In this document: positions 30,079 to 39,228 of the stretch, in pieces
Layout of the letters: every line of letters begins with the position of its first letter
Numbering within the stretch: position 1 is the first letter of the stretch
NCBI RefSeq assembly: GCF_042661025.1
Contig: NZ_JBHSWH010000001.1
Span: 4,402,001 to 4,466,000, forward strand
Origin: Flexivirga alba
GTDB taxonomy: Bacteria; Actinomycetota; Actinomycetes; Actinomycetales; Dermatophilaceae
Reading direction: 5' to 3'
Length of the DNA stretch: 64,000 nt
Translations under genes and position numbers: made by a program
Notes under the pieces: model-generated
Told to the model about the DNA's origin: nothing
The model's database searches: none
The model's input: only the letters and a program-made list of their open reading frames with translations

Positions 30079-31169
30079 AATACTTCGTCCCTCGACGACC
30101 GCGTCACTCAGATCCTGACAGGTGAGCAGGCAACAGCCGACGATGCACTGGCGGTGTTGCGCGCACCGGACGACGAGGTGCTGGCACTGACCGCCTCGAT
30201 CTCCCGGTTGCGGCGCGCTCACTTCGACAACACGGTCAAGGTCAACTACCTGGTCAACCTGAAGTCCGGGCTGTGCCCCGAGGACTGCCATTACTGCTCG
30301 CAGGCGCTCGGTTCGGACGCCGACATCCTGAAGTACAAGTGGCTCAAGACCGACGAGGCGATCGAGCAGGCGTCAGCAGGTTTGCGCGGCGGTGCGACCC
30401 GCATCTGCATGGTCAGCAGCGGCCGCGGTCCGACCAATCGCGACGTCGACCGGGTGTCGGACATGGTGACCGCGTTGAAGGGCGAACACCCCGATGTCGA
30501 GGTGTGTGCCTGCCTGGGCCTGTTGAAGGACGGCCAGGCGGAGAGGCTGCGGTCCGCCGGTGTCGATGCTTACAACCACAACATCAACACTGCCGAGTCC
30601 CACCACGAAACGATCGTCACCACCCACTCGTATGCCGACCGGGTCGCCACCGTGGAGCGGGCCAAATCAGCCGGCCTCTCCCCCTGCTCCGGGCTGATCG
30701 CGGGGCTCGGCGAGAGCGACGAGCAACTGGTCGAGGCGCTCTTCGCACTGCGGGACATCGGATCCGACTCGATCCCGGTGAACTTCCTGATGCCATTCGA
30801 CGGCACCCCGTTCGAGGACACCTGGGAACTGACGCCGCTGCGTTGCCTGAAGATCCTGGCGATGGCTCGTCTTGTGTGTCCGGACAAGGAGATTCGCATC
30901 GCGGGGGCCGCGAGATGCACCTGCGCTCGCTGCAGGCGCAGGCGCTGCACTTGGCCAACTCGATCTTCCTGGGCGATTACCTCACCTCCGAAGGGCAGGC
31001 TGCCGAGGACGACCTGGCAATGATCAAGGACAACGGCTTCGTGGTGCTGGGGGCCTCTTGCGGGTCGAGTGGCGGTGAGGAACGAGCCGCGTATCGAGAC
31101 CAAGCCGTTTCGCACGATCCTGCGCTACGCCGCCGCGGCGCAGGCACCGAGCTCCAGCCAAATGCGTGA
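30070..31169 (+). CDS. bioB: Biotin synthase (apparent frameshift)
   Basis: Radical-SAM enzyme that inserts sulfur into dethiobiotin. The cluster motif CPEDCHYC places its three Cys at 69, 73 and 76; YNHNINTA and PVNFLMPFDGTP are typical. The frame changes near 30901-30908: the sequence reads IRIAGAARCT, but one added G in the run gives IRIAGGREMHLRSLQAQALH, and the C-terminus RRRGAGTELQPNA then follows to a stop at 31169. Corrected length is about 366 residues. Start GTG 30070 lies inside the BioQ operator. bioA overlaps the end by eight bases. Confidence 0.92.
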
Positions 31170-32517
31170 GGCGGCCACACTCGCCACCCGCCGCGGCGGG
31201 GATGTCGCCGCGCGCGACAGAGGGCTGGTCTGGCATCCGTATGCGCCGCTGAACGGGCCTGTCCCGTATGCCGTTTCGGGTGCCTCCGGGGTCCGACTGT
31301 CGCTGACTTGTCCCGATGGTTCGACGGCCGAAGTCGTCGACGCGATGGCGTCCTGGTGGTGCGCGGTGCACGGCTACCGGCACCCCACTCTCGACGCGGC
31401 AGCACATCGCCAGCTCGACGACTTCAGTCATGTGATGTTCGGCGGGCTGACCCACGAGCCGGCGGTGGGGCTTGCGGAGCGACTGGTCGCGATGGCGCCC
31501 GGCCCGATGGCGCACGTATTCTTCGCCGACTCCGGCTCGGTGTCGGTCGAGGTCGCGCTGAAGCTTGCGCTGCAGTACCAAACAGCGACGGGTTCCTCTG
31601 AGCGACAACGGTTTCTGACGATTCGCGGCGGTTACCACGGCGACACGTTCGCTGCGATGAGTGTCTGCGACCCGGTCGACGGGATGCACTCGGCCTTTCC
31701 AGGGGTTCTTGCCTCGCACGTCTTTGCGCCGCGCCCGCCATTGGCCCGGCTCGAGGCTCACGGTGACCGAGACGAGTGGGTGACCGATGAGGCCGAACTC
31801 GCCCAGTGGTCGCGAGACTTCCGTGACCTGGCAGCAGCGCACGCGAGCGAGCTCGCCGCGGTCGTGGTCGAGCCAGTGCTGCAGGGCGCCGGTGGGATGC
31901 GGCCTTACGACCCACGATGTGTGCGAGTGATGCGCGAAGTGGCGGACGAGCACGGACTGCTGCTGATTGCCGATGAGATTGCGACCGGATTCGGGCGCAC
32001 CGGAAGGCTTTTCGCCTGCGAGTGGGCCGATGTGGCACCCGACGTCATGTGTGTCGGGAAGGCATTGACCGGCGGATATCTATCGCTTGCCGCTGTGCTG
32101 ATGACGTCTCGCGTGGGCGCGGCGATCACCGAGTCGGACTTCGGCGCGCTGCTGCACGGGCCGACCTTCATGGCGAACCCGCTGGCCTGCGCGGTGGCGT
32201 CGGCGTCGCTCGATCTGCTGCAGGACACCTGGTCCGGCAACGTGGCTCGGGTCCAGTCGTCGCTGCGGACCGGGCTCTCGCCCGCGCTCGATCTCGCGTC
32301 GGTGCGAGACGTGCGGGTGGTTGGCGCCGTTGGCGTCATACAACTCGATGGGCCGGTCGATGTACCTGCGGTGACAGCCGCTGCAGTCCGGAATGGCGTG
32401 TGGGTGAGGCCGTTTCGCGATCTGGTCTATACGATGCCGCCGTACGTCTGCACCGACGAGGATGTCGCGACCATCTGTGCGGGGATGATCGCGGCGGTGC
32501 GGGAGGTGCACGGATGA
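31162..32517 (+). CDS. bioA: Adenosylmethionine-8-amino-7-oxononanoate aminotransferase
   Basis: 451 residues from ATG 31162; a longer open frame starts inside bioB and is rejected. A PLP enzyme that converts KAPA to DAPA using S-adenosylmethionine as amino donor. Seen: VWHPYAPLNG and ASWWCAVHGYRHP (substrate side), GGYHGDTF, and the PLP Lys in MCVGKALTGGY. It overlaps bioB by eight bases and bioF by four (ATGA), so the operon is tightly coupled. Confidence 0.95.
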   Translation: MREAATLATRRGGDVAARDRGLVWHPYAPLNGPVPYAVSGASGVRLSLTCPDGSTAEVVDAMASWWCAVHGYRHPTLDAAAHRQLDDFSHVMFGGLTHEPAVGLAERLVAMAPGPMAHVFFADSGSVSVEVALKLALQYQTATGSSERQRFLTIRGGYHGDTFAAMSVCDPVDGMHSAFPGVLASHVFAPRPPLARLEAHGDRDEWVTDEAELAQWSRDFRDLAAAHASELAAVVVEPVLQGAGGMRPYDPRCVRVMREVADEHGLLLIADEIATGFGRTGRLFACEWADVAPDVMCVGKALTGGYLSLAAVLMTSRVGAAITESDFGALLHGPTFMANPLACAVASASLDLLQDTWSGNVARVQSSLRTGLSPALDLASVRDVRVVGAVGVIQLDGPVDVPAVTAAAVRNGVWVRPFRDLVYTMPPYVCTDEDVATICAGMIAAVREVHG

Positions 32518-33665
32518 AGACCACTCCGATGAGCTGGGACCAGTGGCTCGCCGAGCGCGCGGCATTGCGACGCGAACGCGGTGTCGAGCGCACCGACCCG
32601 GTGCTCCGGGACGACACGATGATCGACCTGGCGTCCAACGACTACCTCGGCCTCTCCCGTGATCCGCGAGTGGTTGCGGCTGCGGTCGCCGCAGCGGAGC
32701 GGTATGGCGCGGGTGCGGGTGCTTCGCGGCTCGTGACGGGCACGCTTCCGGTGCACCGCGATCTCGAGGAGTCGCTCTCCGACCTCACCGGTTGGCCTGC
32801 TGCGCTTGCCTTTTCGAGCGGTTACACAGCCAACCTCGGCGCCGTAACCGCGCTGGCCGGGCGTGGCGCGCACATCCTGCTCGATGCGCACGCGCATGCC
32901 TCGCTGCATGATGCGGCCCGCATGTCGCGGTCGCCATACGACGTCTTCGCGCACAACGACCCGGCTGATCTCGATGCGCGACTGCGTCGACTCGACGGGG
33001 TGCGCGTGCTGGTCGCGGTGGAGTCGATCTACTCCGTTCTCGGGGACGCCGCTCCCCTCGCCGAGTTGTGTGCCGTGTGCCGCGCTCACGATGCGTTGCT
33101 GCTCGTCGATGAGGCGCATGGGATCGGTGTCGCCGGCGAGGGCGGGGGTCTGGTCCACGCACTCGGGCTTGCGGGAGCACCCGACCTGGTCGTGACTGCC
33201 ACGCTCTCCAAATCACTTGGCGCGCAAGGGGGTACGGTGCTCTCCGCCCCGCCGATGCGGGATCACCTCGTCAACTCGGCACGGACGTTCATCTTCGACA
33301 CCGGCTTGGCCCCTGCCGCTGCGGGTGCGGCGACCGAAGCCGCTCGGATCGTCGCCCGGGAACCAGAGCTCGCGGCCGCCGTGCACGAGCGGGCCGCGGT
33401 GATCGCGCGGGAGTGCGGGATCACCGCTGCGGCCGGTGCGGTGCAATCGGTGCCGATGCAAGGGCCGTTGGAGGCTGTCGCGGCGCGCGAGGAACTGCGG
33501 GCAGCGGGAGTGTTGGTGGGCTGCTTCCGGCCGCCGAGTGTGCCGGACGGCGTGTCACGCCTGCGGGTCACTGCACGCGCCGACCTGCCGCTCGAGCACG
33601 TTGCGAAGGCGGCCGGTCTGGTTCGCAGCGTGGTGGATCGCAGCGCGGAAATGTCGCTGCGATGA
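32514..33665 (+). CDS. bioF: 8-amino-7-oxononanoate synthase
   Basis: 383 residues. Condenses pimeloyl-ACP (or -CoA) with alanine to KAPA, using PLP. Motifs: SNDYLGLSRDPRV, GAGASRLVTGTLPVHRDLE, LVDEAHGIGVAGEGG, and the PLP Lys at 233 in TLSKSLGAQGG. ATG 32514 overlaps the bioA stop; the stop overlaps bioD. No bioW, bioC or bioH is present here, so the pimeloyl source lies elsewhere. Confidence 0.95.
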   Translation: MKTTPMSWDQWLAERAALRRERGVERTDPVLRDDTMIDLASNDYLGLSRDPRVVAAAVAAAERYGAGAGASRLVTGTLPVHRDLEESLSDLTGWPAALAFSSGYTANLGAVTALAGRGAHILLDAHAHASLHDAARMSRSPYDVFAHNDPADLDARLRRLDGVRVLVAVESIYSVLGDAAPLAELCAVCRAHDALLLVDEAHGIGVAGEGGGLVHALGLAGAPDLVVTATLSKSLGAQGGTVLSAPPMRDHLVNSARTFIFDTGLAPAAAGAATEAARIVAREPELAAAVHERAAVIARECGITAAAGAVQSVPMQGPLEAVAAREELRAAGVLVGCFRPPSVPDGVSRLRVTARADLPLEHVAKAAGLVRSVVDRSAEMSLR

Positions 33666-34330
33666 CCGTGTTGGTGGTCACCGGCACCGATACCGACGTA
33701 GGCAAAACCATTGCCACTGCTGCGATTGCGGCAGCGCTGACGGCTGCCGGCCGGCGCGTGATGGTCTACAAACCGACACAGACGGGCGTGAGCGGGGACG
33801 AACCGGGAGACGTCGCGGAGGTCGAGCGATTGACCGGCGTATTGGGTGAGGACGGGGTGCGGTTGGTTGCACCCATGGCGCCGCGGCCGGCCGGTGCTCT
33901 CGAGTCGGCCACGCTCCCCCGGCTCGATGAGCACGTCGAGCGGGTCACTCGGCTGGAGCGATCGTGCGACGTGGTACTGGTCGAGGGCGCCGGCGGACTC
34001 TTGGTGGAGTTGACCGAGTGCGGCGAGACGATCGCGGACCTCGCACGCGCGGTCCAGGCGTCGGTAGTCGTGGTGGTGCGGTCAGCGCTCGGCACGCTGA
34101 ACCACACGGCACTCACCCTCGAAGCGTTGCAGGCCAGGGGAATTCAGCCGCTCGGCGTGGTGGTCGGGTCGTGGCCGTCGGATCCGTCAACGGTCGAGGT
34201 GAGCAACCGGGAAACCCTCAAAGCAGGTGAGGTCCCGATGCTGGGCGCCATACCCGCGGGTGCTGGCCAGCTCTCGCGTGCTGCCTTCGTGGCGCGCGCA
34301 CCAGGGTGGTTGACGCAACTCCCCCGCTAG
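33662..34330 (+). CDS. bioD: Dethiobiotin synthetase
   Basis: 222 residues. Closes the ureido ring of dethiobiotin from DAPA, CO2 and ATP. The P-loop TGTDTDVGKT is at 7-16; YKPTQTGV and LVEGAGGLLVEL are family motifs. The start overlaps bioF (ATGA). Its stop overlaps the stop of the convergent esterase gene by four bases (34327-34330), so there is no room for a terminator between them. Confidence 0.93.
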   Translation: MTVLVVTGTDTDVGKTIATAAIAAALTAAGRRVMVYKPTQTGVSGDEPGDVAEVERLTGVLGEDGVRLVAPMAPRPAGALESATLPRLDEHVERVTRLERSCDVVLVEGAGGLLVELTECGETIADLARAVQASVVVVVRSALGTLNHTALTLEALQARGIQPLGVVVGSWPSDPSTVEVSNRETLKAGEVPMLGAIPAGAGQLSRAAFVARAPGWLTQLPR

Positions 34331-35172
34331 TCGCGCCAGAGCCATCGCAGCGCATCGGGCAGGAGGACGCCCCCGTGGTTTCCTGTGTGCCCGCCCTCGC
34401 CGAGGACGAGCCGGAAGTCGTATGCCGCCTCCGCGAGTGCCGCTGCGGTGCGGAGGTTTTCGGCGAACCAGTTGTCCTCCGGTTCATCCCAGCCGAGGTC
34501 ACGATGACTCTCCTGCAGGAAGATCCGCAGCGGCTTGCGTGGTGTGGTCGCGAGCAGTCGCGGGTAGGGGTTGCCCCCTGGGATCTGCGCGAAGCTGGAC
34601 ACCAAGGCGATGACCTTCCGGAACGCGTCGGGTCGGTGCCAGGCCGCGGTGATGCCACCGTTGCCGCCGCTGCTACCACCGCACAGGCCACGCGACTCGG
34701 GGTCATCGATCGTCGGCGCGATCTCGTCGACGCGCGGAAGGACGTCGTGAAGGAGGAACTCGGCGAACCTGTCGTCGAAGGCGTCGTACTCGAGGTTCCG
34801 GTTCTTACGTTTCCTGGGATCGTCGACTCCCGGAAACACGCCGGGGTCGACGAAGACCCCGATCATCGGCGGTATGGCGCCGTCGTGGATCAGGTTGTCC
34901 AGCACGATCCCGCCGCGCACGTCGTCCTCCGGATCGAGATACCACCAGCCGTCCTGGAAAAACATCACCGGCAGAGCTGCGCCGCCGCTCCCGGCCGGCC
35001 GGTGCACCCACACAGTGCGCTCGGTGCCTGGGTATATCTCGCTGTCATTGATCGTGAAGTCGGCTGTGACTCCTCGGGACACTTCGTCTCGACGGATCGA
35101 GTCCGGGCCATGCTCGTACACGACGTCGGACTGATCGATCGGTAACGGCACGGACGGAAGACGACTCGCCAT
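34327..35172 (-). CDS. Esterase, alpha/beta hydrolase of the Fes/esterase-D type
   Basis: 281 residues from ATG 35172; the frame stays open further upstream but loses gene-like composition. Seen: TVWVHRPAG and PVMFFQDGWWYLDPEDDV, the nucleophile elbow GLCGGSSGGNGG (Ser in GGSSGG), and a C-terminal His region (LGEGGHTGNHGGVLLPDALR, 20 residues). No signal peptide, so likely cytosolic. Relatives include enterochelin esterases and antigen-85-like folds; the substrate is unknown. Confidence 0.8.
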   Translation of the reverse strand: MASRLPSVPLPIDQSDVVYEHGPDSIRRDEVSRGVTADFTINDSEIYPGTERTVWVHRPAGSGGAALPVMFFQDGWWYLDPEDDVRGGIVLDNLIHDGAIPPMIGVFVDPGVFPGVDDPRKRKNRNLEYDAFDDRFAEFLLHDVLPRVDEIAPTIDDPESRGLCGGSSGGNGGITAAWHRPDAFRKVIALVSSFAQIPGGNPYPRLLATTPRKPLRIFLQESHRDLGWDEPEDNWFAENLRTAAALAEAAYDFRLVLGEGGHTGNHGGVLLPDALRWLWRD

Positions 35173-35237
35173 GACACCGAGGCTACGACGTCGCGGATCG
35201 CCCGCCCGGTGTCGGTGGTGCCGGTTAACGTCGCAGC

Positions 35238-35403
35238 ATGGCCACCGCGGAAGAGCTCCTGCGACAGTTGACCGATCGGATCGATGCCCGCGCAGTACGA
35301 AGTCGCAAGCTTCATCACCGAGCGCGACGGCCTGATCGCCGAGCTCACCGAGGTGTGGACCGATGTCGACGAGACGCCACCGGAGCGCACCCGACCGCAG
35401 TAG
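35238..35403 (+). CDS. Small hypothetical protein, probable one-base insertion
   Basis: From ATG 35238 the frame gives MATAEELLRQLTDRIDA and then turns into shadow-like sequence. One frame over, 35284-35403 reads MPAQYEVASFITERDGLIAE..., ending PPERTRPQ at TAG 35401. Removing one C from the run near 35287-35289 joins them into about 54 residues of plausible soluble helix. Alternatively the 39-residue piece from ATG 35284 is a gene by itself, but it lacks a ribosome site. I do not recognise the family. The phosphotransferase follows 10 bases after the stop. Confidence 0.4.
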
Positions 35404-35413
35404 AAAGGAGCAC

Positions 35414-36436
35414 ATGGACCCGGGTCGCGCGGCAGCCAGGTTGCTTGCCGAGTTCGGGCTGCCCACAGACGTGGTCGCCGTCGACGAGGTGGGACGGGCG
35501 TGGTCCAACCAGGTGTGGTCGGTTCGAACGACCCGAGGGCACTACGCCATCAAGGAGCTGCTCAATCCGTGGGGTGACCCGCTTTGGCGCGAGTGGCTCG
35601 CGGAGGCGAGCCGCTTCGAGCTGCGCGCCGTCGATGCCGGTGTGCACTCGCCGAGACCGTTACCGACCAGTGCCGGCGATGCGCTGGTTGACCTCGACGG
35701 GCGGACCTTCCGAGCACACGAATGGATCGACACTTCCCGCCCGTGCCCCGACGGGCCTGTCTCGAAGGACATTGCCCGTGCCGTCGCACGCGACTTGGCG
35801 ATCATGCATGCCCTTCACGTCGCGCCGACGCGTCAGGACGTCTTCCCGACACCAACCACCGAGACCTGTGACGCTTGGCCCGAGCTCGTCACGGAGCTGC
35901 AGCGGGTCGGTTCGCCATACGCGCAGGACGCGGAGCGGATCGTGCCCGAGGTCGCGACCATTCGGGAGTGGTTCGTCCGGCGCCCCGACGGGCGCAGGGT
36001 CATGTCGCACGGTGACATCGACCAGAAGAACCTCCTGCTCACAGACGGCACCGTTTGGTTGGTGGATTGGGACGTTGCGGCGCCGTGGTTGCCCGCGGAA
36101 GAAGCGATGCGCACGGCGATGTCTTTGGCGAGCTGGACAAGCCCGGCGATCGTCGACGTCTTCCTGTCCGCGTATTTCCGCGAAGGCGGCGACGCGTTCG
36201 AGCCGGGCGCCACCCTGCTCGCACACGACTTGCGGATCGGTCTCGACTGGCTCGATCGCTGTCTCCGCGTCGCCGCGGGACTGCTGTCGGCCGAGGACCA
36301 CCGGGTCGCCGAGGCGCGTCAACAGGTGGATGCCGACTTACGCCGCTTACCTGAGCGCGTCGCGACTGCGGCAGACTTGCCACGACCGTCAACAAAGCCT
36401 CACGAATCGCTCCGGTCCCATAAGTTTGGTCCGTGA
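35414..36436 (+). CDS. Aminoglycoside-phosphotransferase-like (APH family) kinase
   Basis: 340 residues from ATG 35414 with AAAGGAG just upstream. The APH fold is shown by WSNQVWSVRTTRGHYAIKEL (N-lobe, Lys), the catalytic loop SHGDIDQKNLLL (198-209) and VDWD for metal. APH-type proteins phosphorylate small molecules such as antibiotics, choline or sugars; nothing marks this one as a resistance enzyme. Its stop overlaps the start of the next GNAT gene (GTGA). Confidence 0.8.
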   Translation: MDPGRAAARLLAEFGLPTDVVAVDEVGRAWSNQVWSVRTTRGHYAIKELLNPWGDPLWREWLAEASRFELRAVDAGVHSPRPLPTSAGDALVDLDGRTFRAHEWIDTSRPCPDGPVSKDIARAVARDLAIMHALHVAPTRQDVFPTPTTETCDAWPELVTELQRVGSPYAQDAERIVPEVATIREWFVRRPDGRRVMSHGDIDQKNLLLTDGTVWLVDWDVAAPWLPAEEAMRTAMSLASWTSPAIVDVFLSAYFREGGDAFEPGATLLAHDLRIGLDWLDRCLRVAAGLLSAEDHRVAEARQQVDADLRRLPERVATAADLPRPSTKPHESLRSHKFGP

Positions 36437-36882
36437 ATCTCAGCTCCCCACGCGGTGTCGATGTCGTCCTCGTTCGTGAGGTAACGCCCGAGCTGCACTC
36501 TGCCGCAATCCAATTGGTCGCTGAGCTCTCTTCTTCTGCGCCTTCGCTCCGGTATGCCGCACTCGAGACCCTGGTGGCTCACGACGCCATCGACCTATTC
36601 ATCGCCTCTCGAGACGAGGACGTCGTCGGAATGCTGACGTTGGCGACCTTCCCGATCCCTACCGGCATCCGGGCGTGGGTTGAGGATGTCGTGGTCTCGT
36701 CCGCCGCACGCGGGTCGGGTGCGGGTATGGCGCTCGTCGAAGCGGCAGCCGATCGGGCTCGCGAGCTCGGGGCACGCACCCTCGATCTCACCTCACGACC
36801 CAGCCGGGATGCAGCGAATCGGCTCTACCAGCGTGCCGGCTTCGAGCAGCGCGACACCAACGTCTACCGGCTGCAGCTGTGA
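36433..36882 (+). CDS. GNAT-family acetyltransferase
   Basis: 149 residues from GTG 36433, which overlaps the kinase stop. Typical single GNAT domain: VGMLTLATFPIPTGIRAWVE, VVVSSAARGSGAGMALVEAA (acetyl-CoA loop), LTSRPSRDAANRLYQRAGFE. Substrate unknown. Coupling with the APH-like kinase suggests that the two act on related small molecules, but this is only context. Confidence 0.8.
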   Translation: MNLSSPRGVDVVLVREVTPELHSAAIQLVAELSSSAPSLRYAALETLVAHDAIDLFIASRDEDVVGMLTLATFPIPTGIRAWVEDVVVSSAARGSGAGMALVEAAADRARELGARTLDLTSRPSRDAANRLYQRAGFEQRDTNVYRLQL

Positions 36883-37041
36883 CCGATACCTTCGTCGAAC
36901 AGCCCGTAATCGGATGCGAGCCGACGATTCAGCCCCGACACCCTCCTATCCCTGAATCTCATTGCCGCAGCACACGTGACTCCCCTGGACCACTCAGGAG
37001 ACTTTTGGCAAACACTCATGCACATCCGATATTCATTGCTC

Positions 37042-37911
37042 ATGCAACGATCGCTGAACCGCCCTGCCGAAGACCCGCCACCGGACGGTGAGCGACTGGT
37101 CGGTCGGAGAACTGCCGTCGTCACCGGCGCTGCCGCAATCGCCGCTGGGCTGACCGCCTGCAGCACTTCCGGAACGAGCAGTGCGACGAATCAGACGGCC
37201 AGCACCAGCGCATCGAACAAGGCAGCCCCGCCGTCGCCGCAGAGTTCACCTGCCGCCTCGAAGCCGTCCATTCTCACGTCGGACGGGCCTGACATCGAAG
37301 CCGGTCCGCGGACCAGCAGGGACATCGCGCTCACCTTCCACGGCGCCGGTCCCGCCGGGCTGGTCAGGCAGTTCCTCGACCTGCTGAAAGCACGACGGAC
37401 ACCGGTGACAGTTTTCGCGGTCGGCACGTGGGCCGCAGCCAATCACGATCTCCTGCAACGGATCCTTACTGACGGGCATGACCTCGGCAACCACACCTGG
37501 AGCCATCAGCCGATGCGCACCCTGACCGCCGCCCAGGCTGACACGGAGGTTTCTCGGGGTGCCGCCGCGGTCGCTGCGGTTCGACATACAGCCGGGCCGT
37601 TGTTCCGGCCGTCCGGCACGCCGACGAGCACACCGACAATCCGCGCCGCGGCGCGGGCAGCGGGTTACCATCGCTGCATCTCGTATGACGTCGACTCACT
37701 CGACTACACCGACCCGGGCGCCGATGCCGTCGTCCGCAACGTGCTCTCGACCGTCCGCGGAGGTTCGATCATCAGTCTGCACTTCGGGCACCAGGGGACG
37801 CTCGACGCCCTCCCGACGCTCTTGGACTCGTTGACCGCCAAGGGATTTCGACCGCGCACCGTCACCGGCCTGCTCGCTGTGTCAGCAGATCCCGTTGTTG
37901 TCACGCACTAG
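37042..37911 (+). CDS. Polysaccharide deacetylase-like lipoprotein with degenerate NodB motif
   Basis: 289 residues from ATG 37042; upstream in-frame starts (37018, 36976) also exist and none has a good ribosome site. A twin-Arg-like stretch GRRTAVVTGAAAIAAGLTAC ends in a lipobox, so it is likely an exported lipoprotein. The NodB fold is clear (TPVTVFAVGTWAAANHDLLQ, LGNHTWSHQPM, YDVDSLDYTDPGADAVV). Motif 1, TFDDG in active enzymes, reads TFHGAG, so the catalytic Asp pair is lost; the His pair in HTWSH stays. The next gene, a beta-propeller lipoprotein, overlaps its end. Confidence 0.75.
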   Translation: MQRSLNRPAEDPPPDGERLVGRRTAVVTGAAAIAAGLTACSTSGTSSATNQTASTSASNKAAPPSPQSSPAASKPSILTSDGPDIEAGPRTSRDIALTFHGAGPAGLVRQFLDLLKARRTPVTVFAVGTWAAANHDLLQRILTDGHDLGNHTWSHQPMRTLTAAQADTEVSRGAAAVAAVRHTAGPLFRPSGTPTSTPTIRAAARAAGYHRCISYDVDSLDYTDPGADAVVRNVLSTVRGGSIISLHFGHQGTLDALPTLLDSLTAKGFRPRTVTGLLAVSADPVVVTH

Positions 37912-39133
37912 TCGCGTCGTCCTCGCCGCCGTAGCGACGACGACCCTCGCGGCATGCAGCACGACGAGCACGCCCGCGCACACCTCCAGCGCGACAGCTG
38001 CACCGGCGGCAGCCCCGCGCAAGAGCACACCGCCCGCGTTCGGGCTCGCCCCCGACGGGCTGCCGGTCTACGCCCACACGAACGGCACGGCCGACATCAG
38101 CGCGGTCGCTCGGCGGGCACGAGATCTCGTCTACGTCCCGGAGCAACTGTCCGGGCGAGTGCAGGTGATCGATCCGCACACGTTCAAGATCATCGCCACG
38201 TATGACGTGGCCGCATCCCCCGAACATGTCGTTCCGGGTTATGACGAGCGGACCCTGTGGGTCAACAGCGACGCAGGAAATCGCCTCACCCCGATCAACC
38301 CGGTCACCGGCAAGCCCGGCCGGGCGATCCCGGTTGCCTTCCCCTACAACCTGTACTTCACGCCCGGCGGCAAACATGCCCTCGTCATGGCCGAAGCACT
38401 GAACCGCATTGATGTGCGGAACCCCCACACCATGGCGCTCCAGCGCACTCTGCACGTGCCGTGTAACGGCGTCAACCACGCCGATTTCACCGCCGATCTC
38501 ACGACCTTCGTGGCGTCGTGCGAGTTCAGCGGGAAGCTCCTGGTGATCAACAGCGATGCGACCAAAATCAAGAAGGTCATTGACCTCAATGCAATTCACA
38601 CTCCCGGGGCGACGGACCCCAAGATGGCCAAGAGCATGGGTGGGCCGGCCGCGAGCCTGAACAAGGGCGCTTCCTCGATGCCACAGGACGTGCGGCTGGC
38701 CCCTGACGGCAGGCACTACCTCGTCGCCGACATGCTGCGCAACGGCGTCTGGGTCTTCGACGCGCGCACCTTCGCCGAGCAACGCTTCATCCCGACCGGA
38801 AAGGGCGCACACGGCATCTACCCCTCACGCGACGGCAAACGGATTTTCGTCAGCAACCGGGACGAAGGCTCGATCAGCGTGCTCGACGCTCGGACGTTGA
38901 ATCCCATTGCCAAATGGCGGATTCCGGGCGGTGGGTCACCCGACATGGGCGGGCTTTCCGCGGACGGTAGCCAGCTGTGGCTGTCGGGGCGATACAACTC
39001 CGTGGTCTACGTCTTCGACACGCGCACCGGCAAGCTGATCCACCGTATTGCGGTCGACCCCGGACCACACGGTCTGCTCGTCTGGCCACAGCCCGGGCGC
39101 TTCTCTCTCGGCCACACCGGCAACATGCGCTAG
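37895..39133 (+). CDS. YVTN-type beta-propeller lipoprotein
   Basis: 412 residues from TTG 37895 (TTG 37898 is as good), overlapping the deacetylase end. Signal peptide with lipobox LAACS. After a low-complexity Ala/Thr/Ser linker come seven or so blades (DLVYVPEQLSGRVQVIDPHT, DGKRIFVSNRDEGSISVLDA, GSQLWLSGRYNSVVYVFDTR). Such propellers bind ligands or partner proteins on the cell surface. The tight link with the degenerate deacetylase suggests a working pair. The stop codon lies inside repeat copy B. Confidence 0.8.
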   Translation: MLSRTSRVVLAAVATTTLAACSTTSTPAHTSSATAAPAAAPRKSTPPAFGLAPDGLPVYAHTNGTADISAVARRARDLVYVPEQLSGRVQVIDPHTFKIIATYDVAASPEHVVPGYDERTLWVNSDAGNRLTPINPVTGKPGRAIPVAFPYNLYFTPGGKHALVMAEALNRIDVRNPHTMALQRTLHVPCNGVNHADFTADLTTFVASCEFSGKLLVINSDATKIKKVIDLNAIHTPGATDPKMAKSMGGPAASLNKGASSMPQDVRLAPDGRHYLVADMLRNGVWVFDARTFAEQRFIPTGKGAHGIYPSRDGKRIFVSNRDEGSISVLDARTLNPIAKWRIPGGGSPDMGGLSADGSQLWLSGRYNSVVYVFDTRTGKLIHRIAVDPGPHGLLVWPQPGRFSLGHTGNMR

Positions 39134-39228
39134 TGCCGGTAGTGAGAAATAGAACAGGTACGGACGTGGGCAAAGTTACTGGTCGGGCGCGAAGCGGCTG
39201 TCAAGCAACTTTGAACGCACCGCACTCG
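39127..39228 (+). repeat. Hairpin-bearing repeat element, copy B
   Basis: Second copy of the element at 9966-10067, same orientation, ~83% identical without gaps. The stem is shorter here: CAAAGTT (39171-39177) with AACTTTG (39207-39213). It begins at the stop codon of the propeller gene and ends at the first base of the phosphatase GTG, so any leader of that gene would consist of this element. The identity fades in the first 30 bases and is highest in 39160-39228. Confidence 0.75.

Noticed and set aside
34327..35508. Long version of the esterase (393 residues)
   Set aside because: The first 112 residues overlap the small gene and the promoter area and look like shadow sequence; ATG 35172 fits homologue length.
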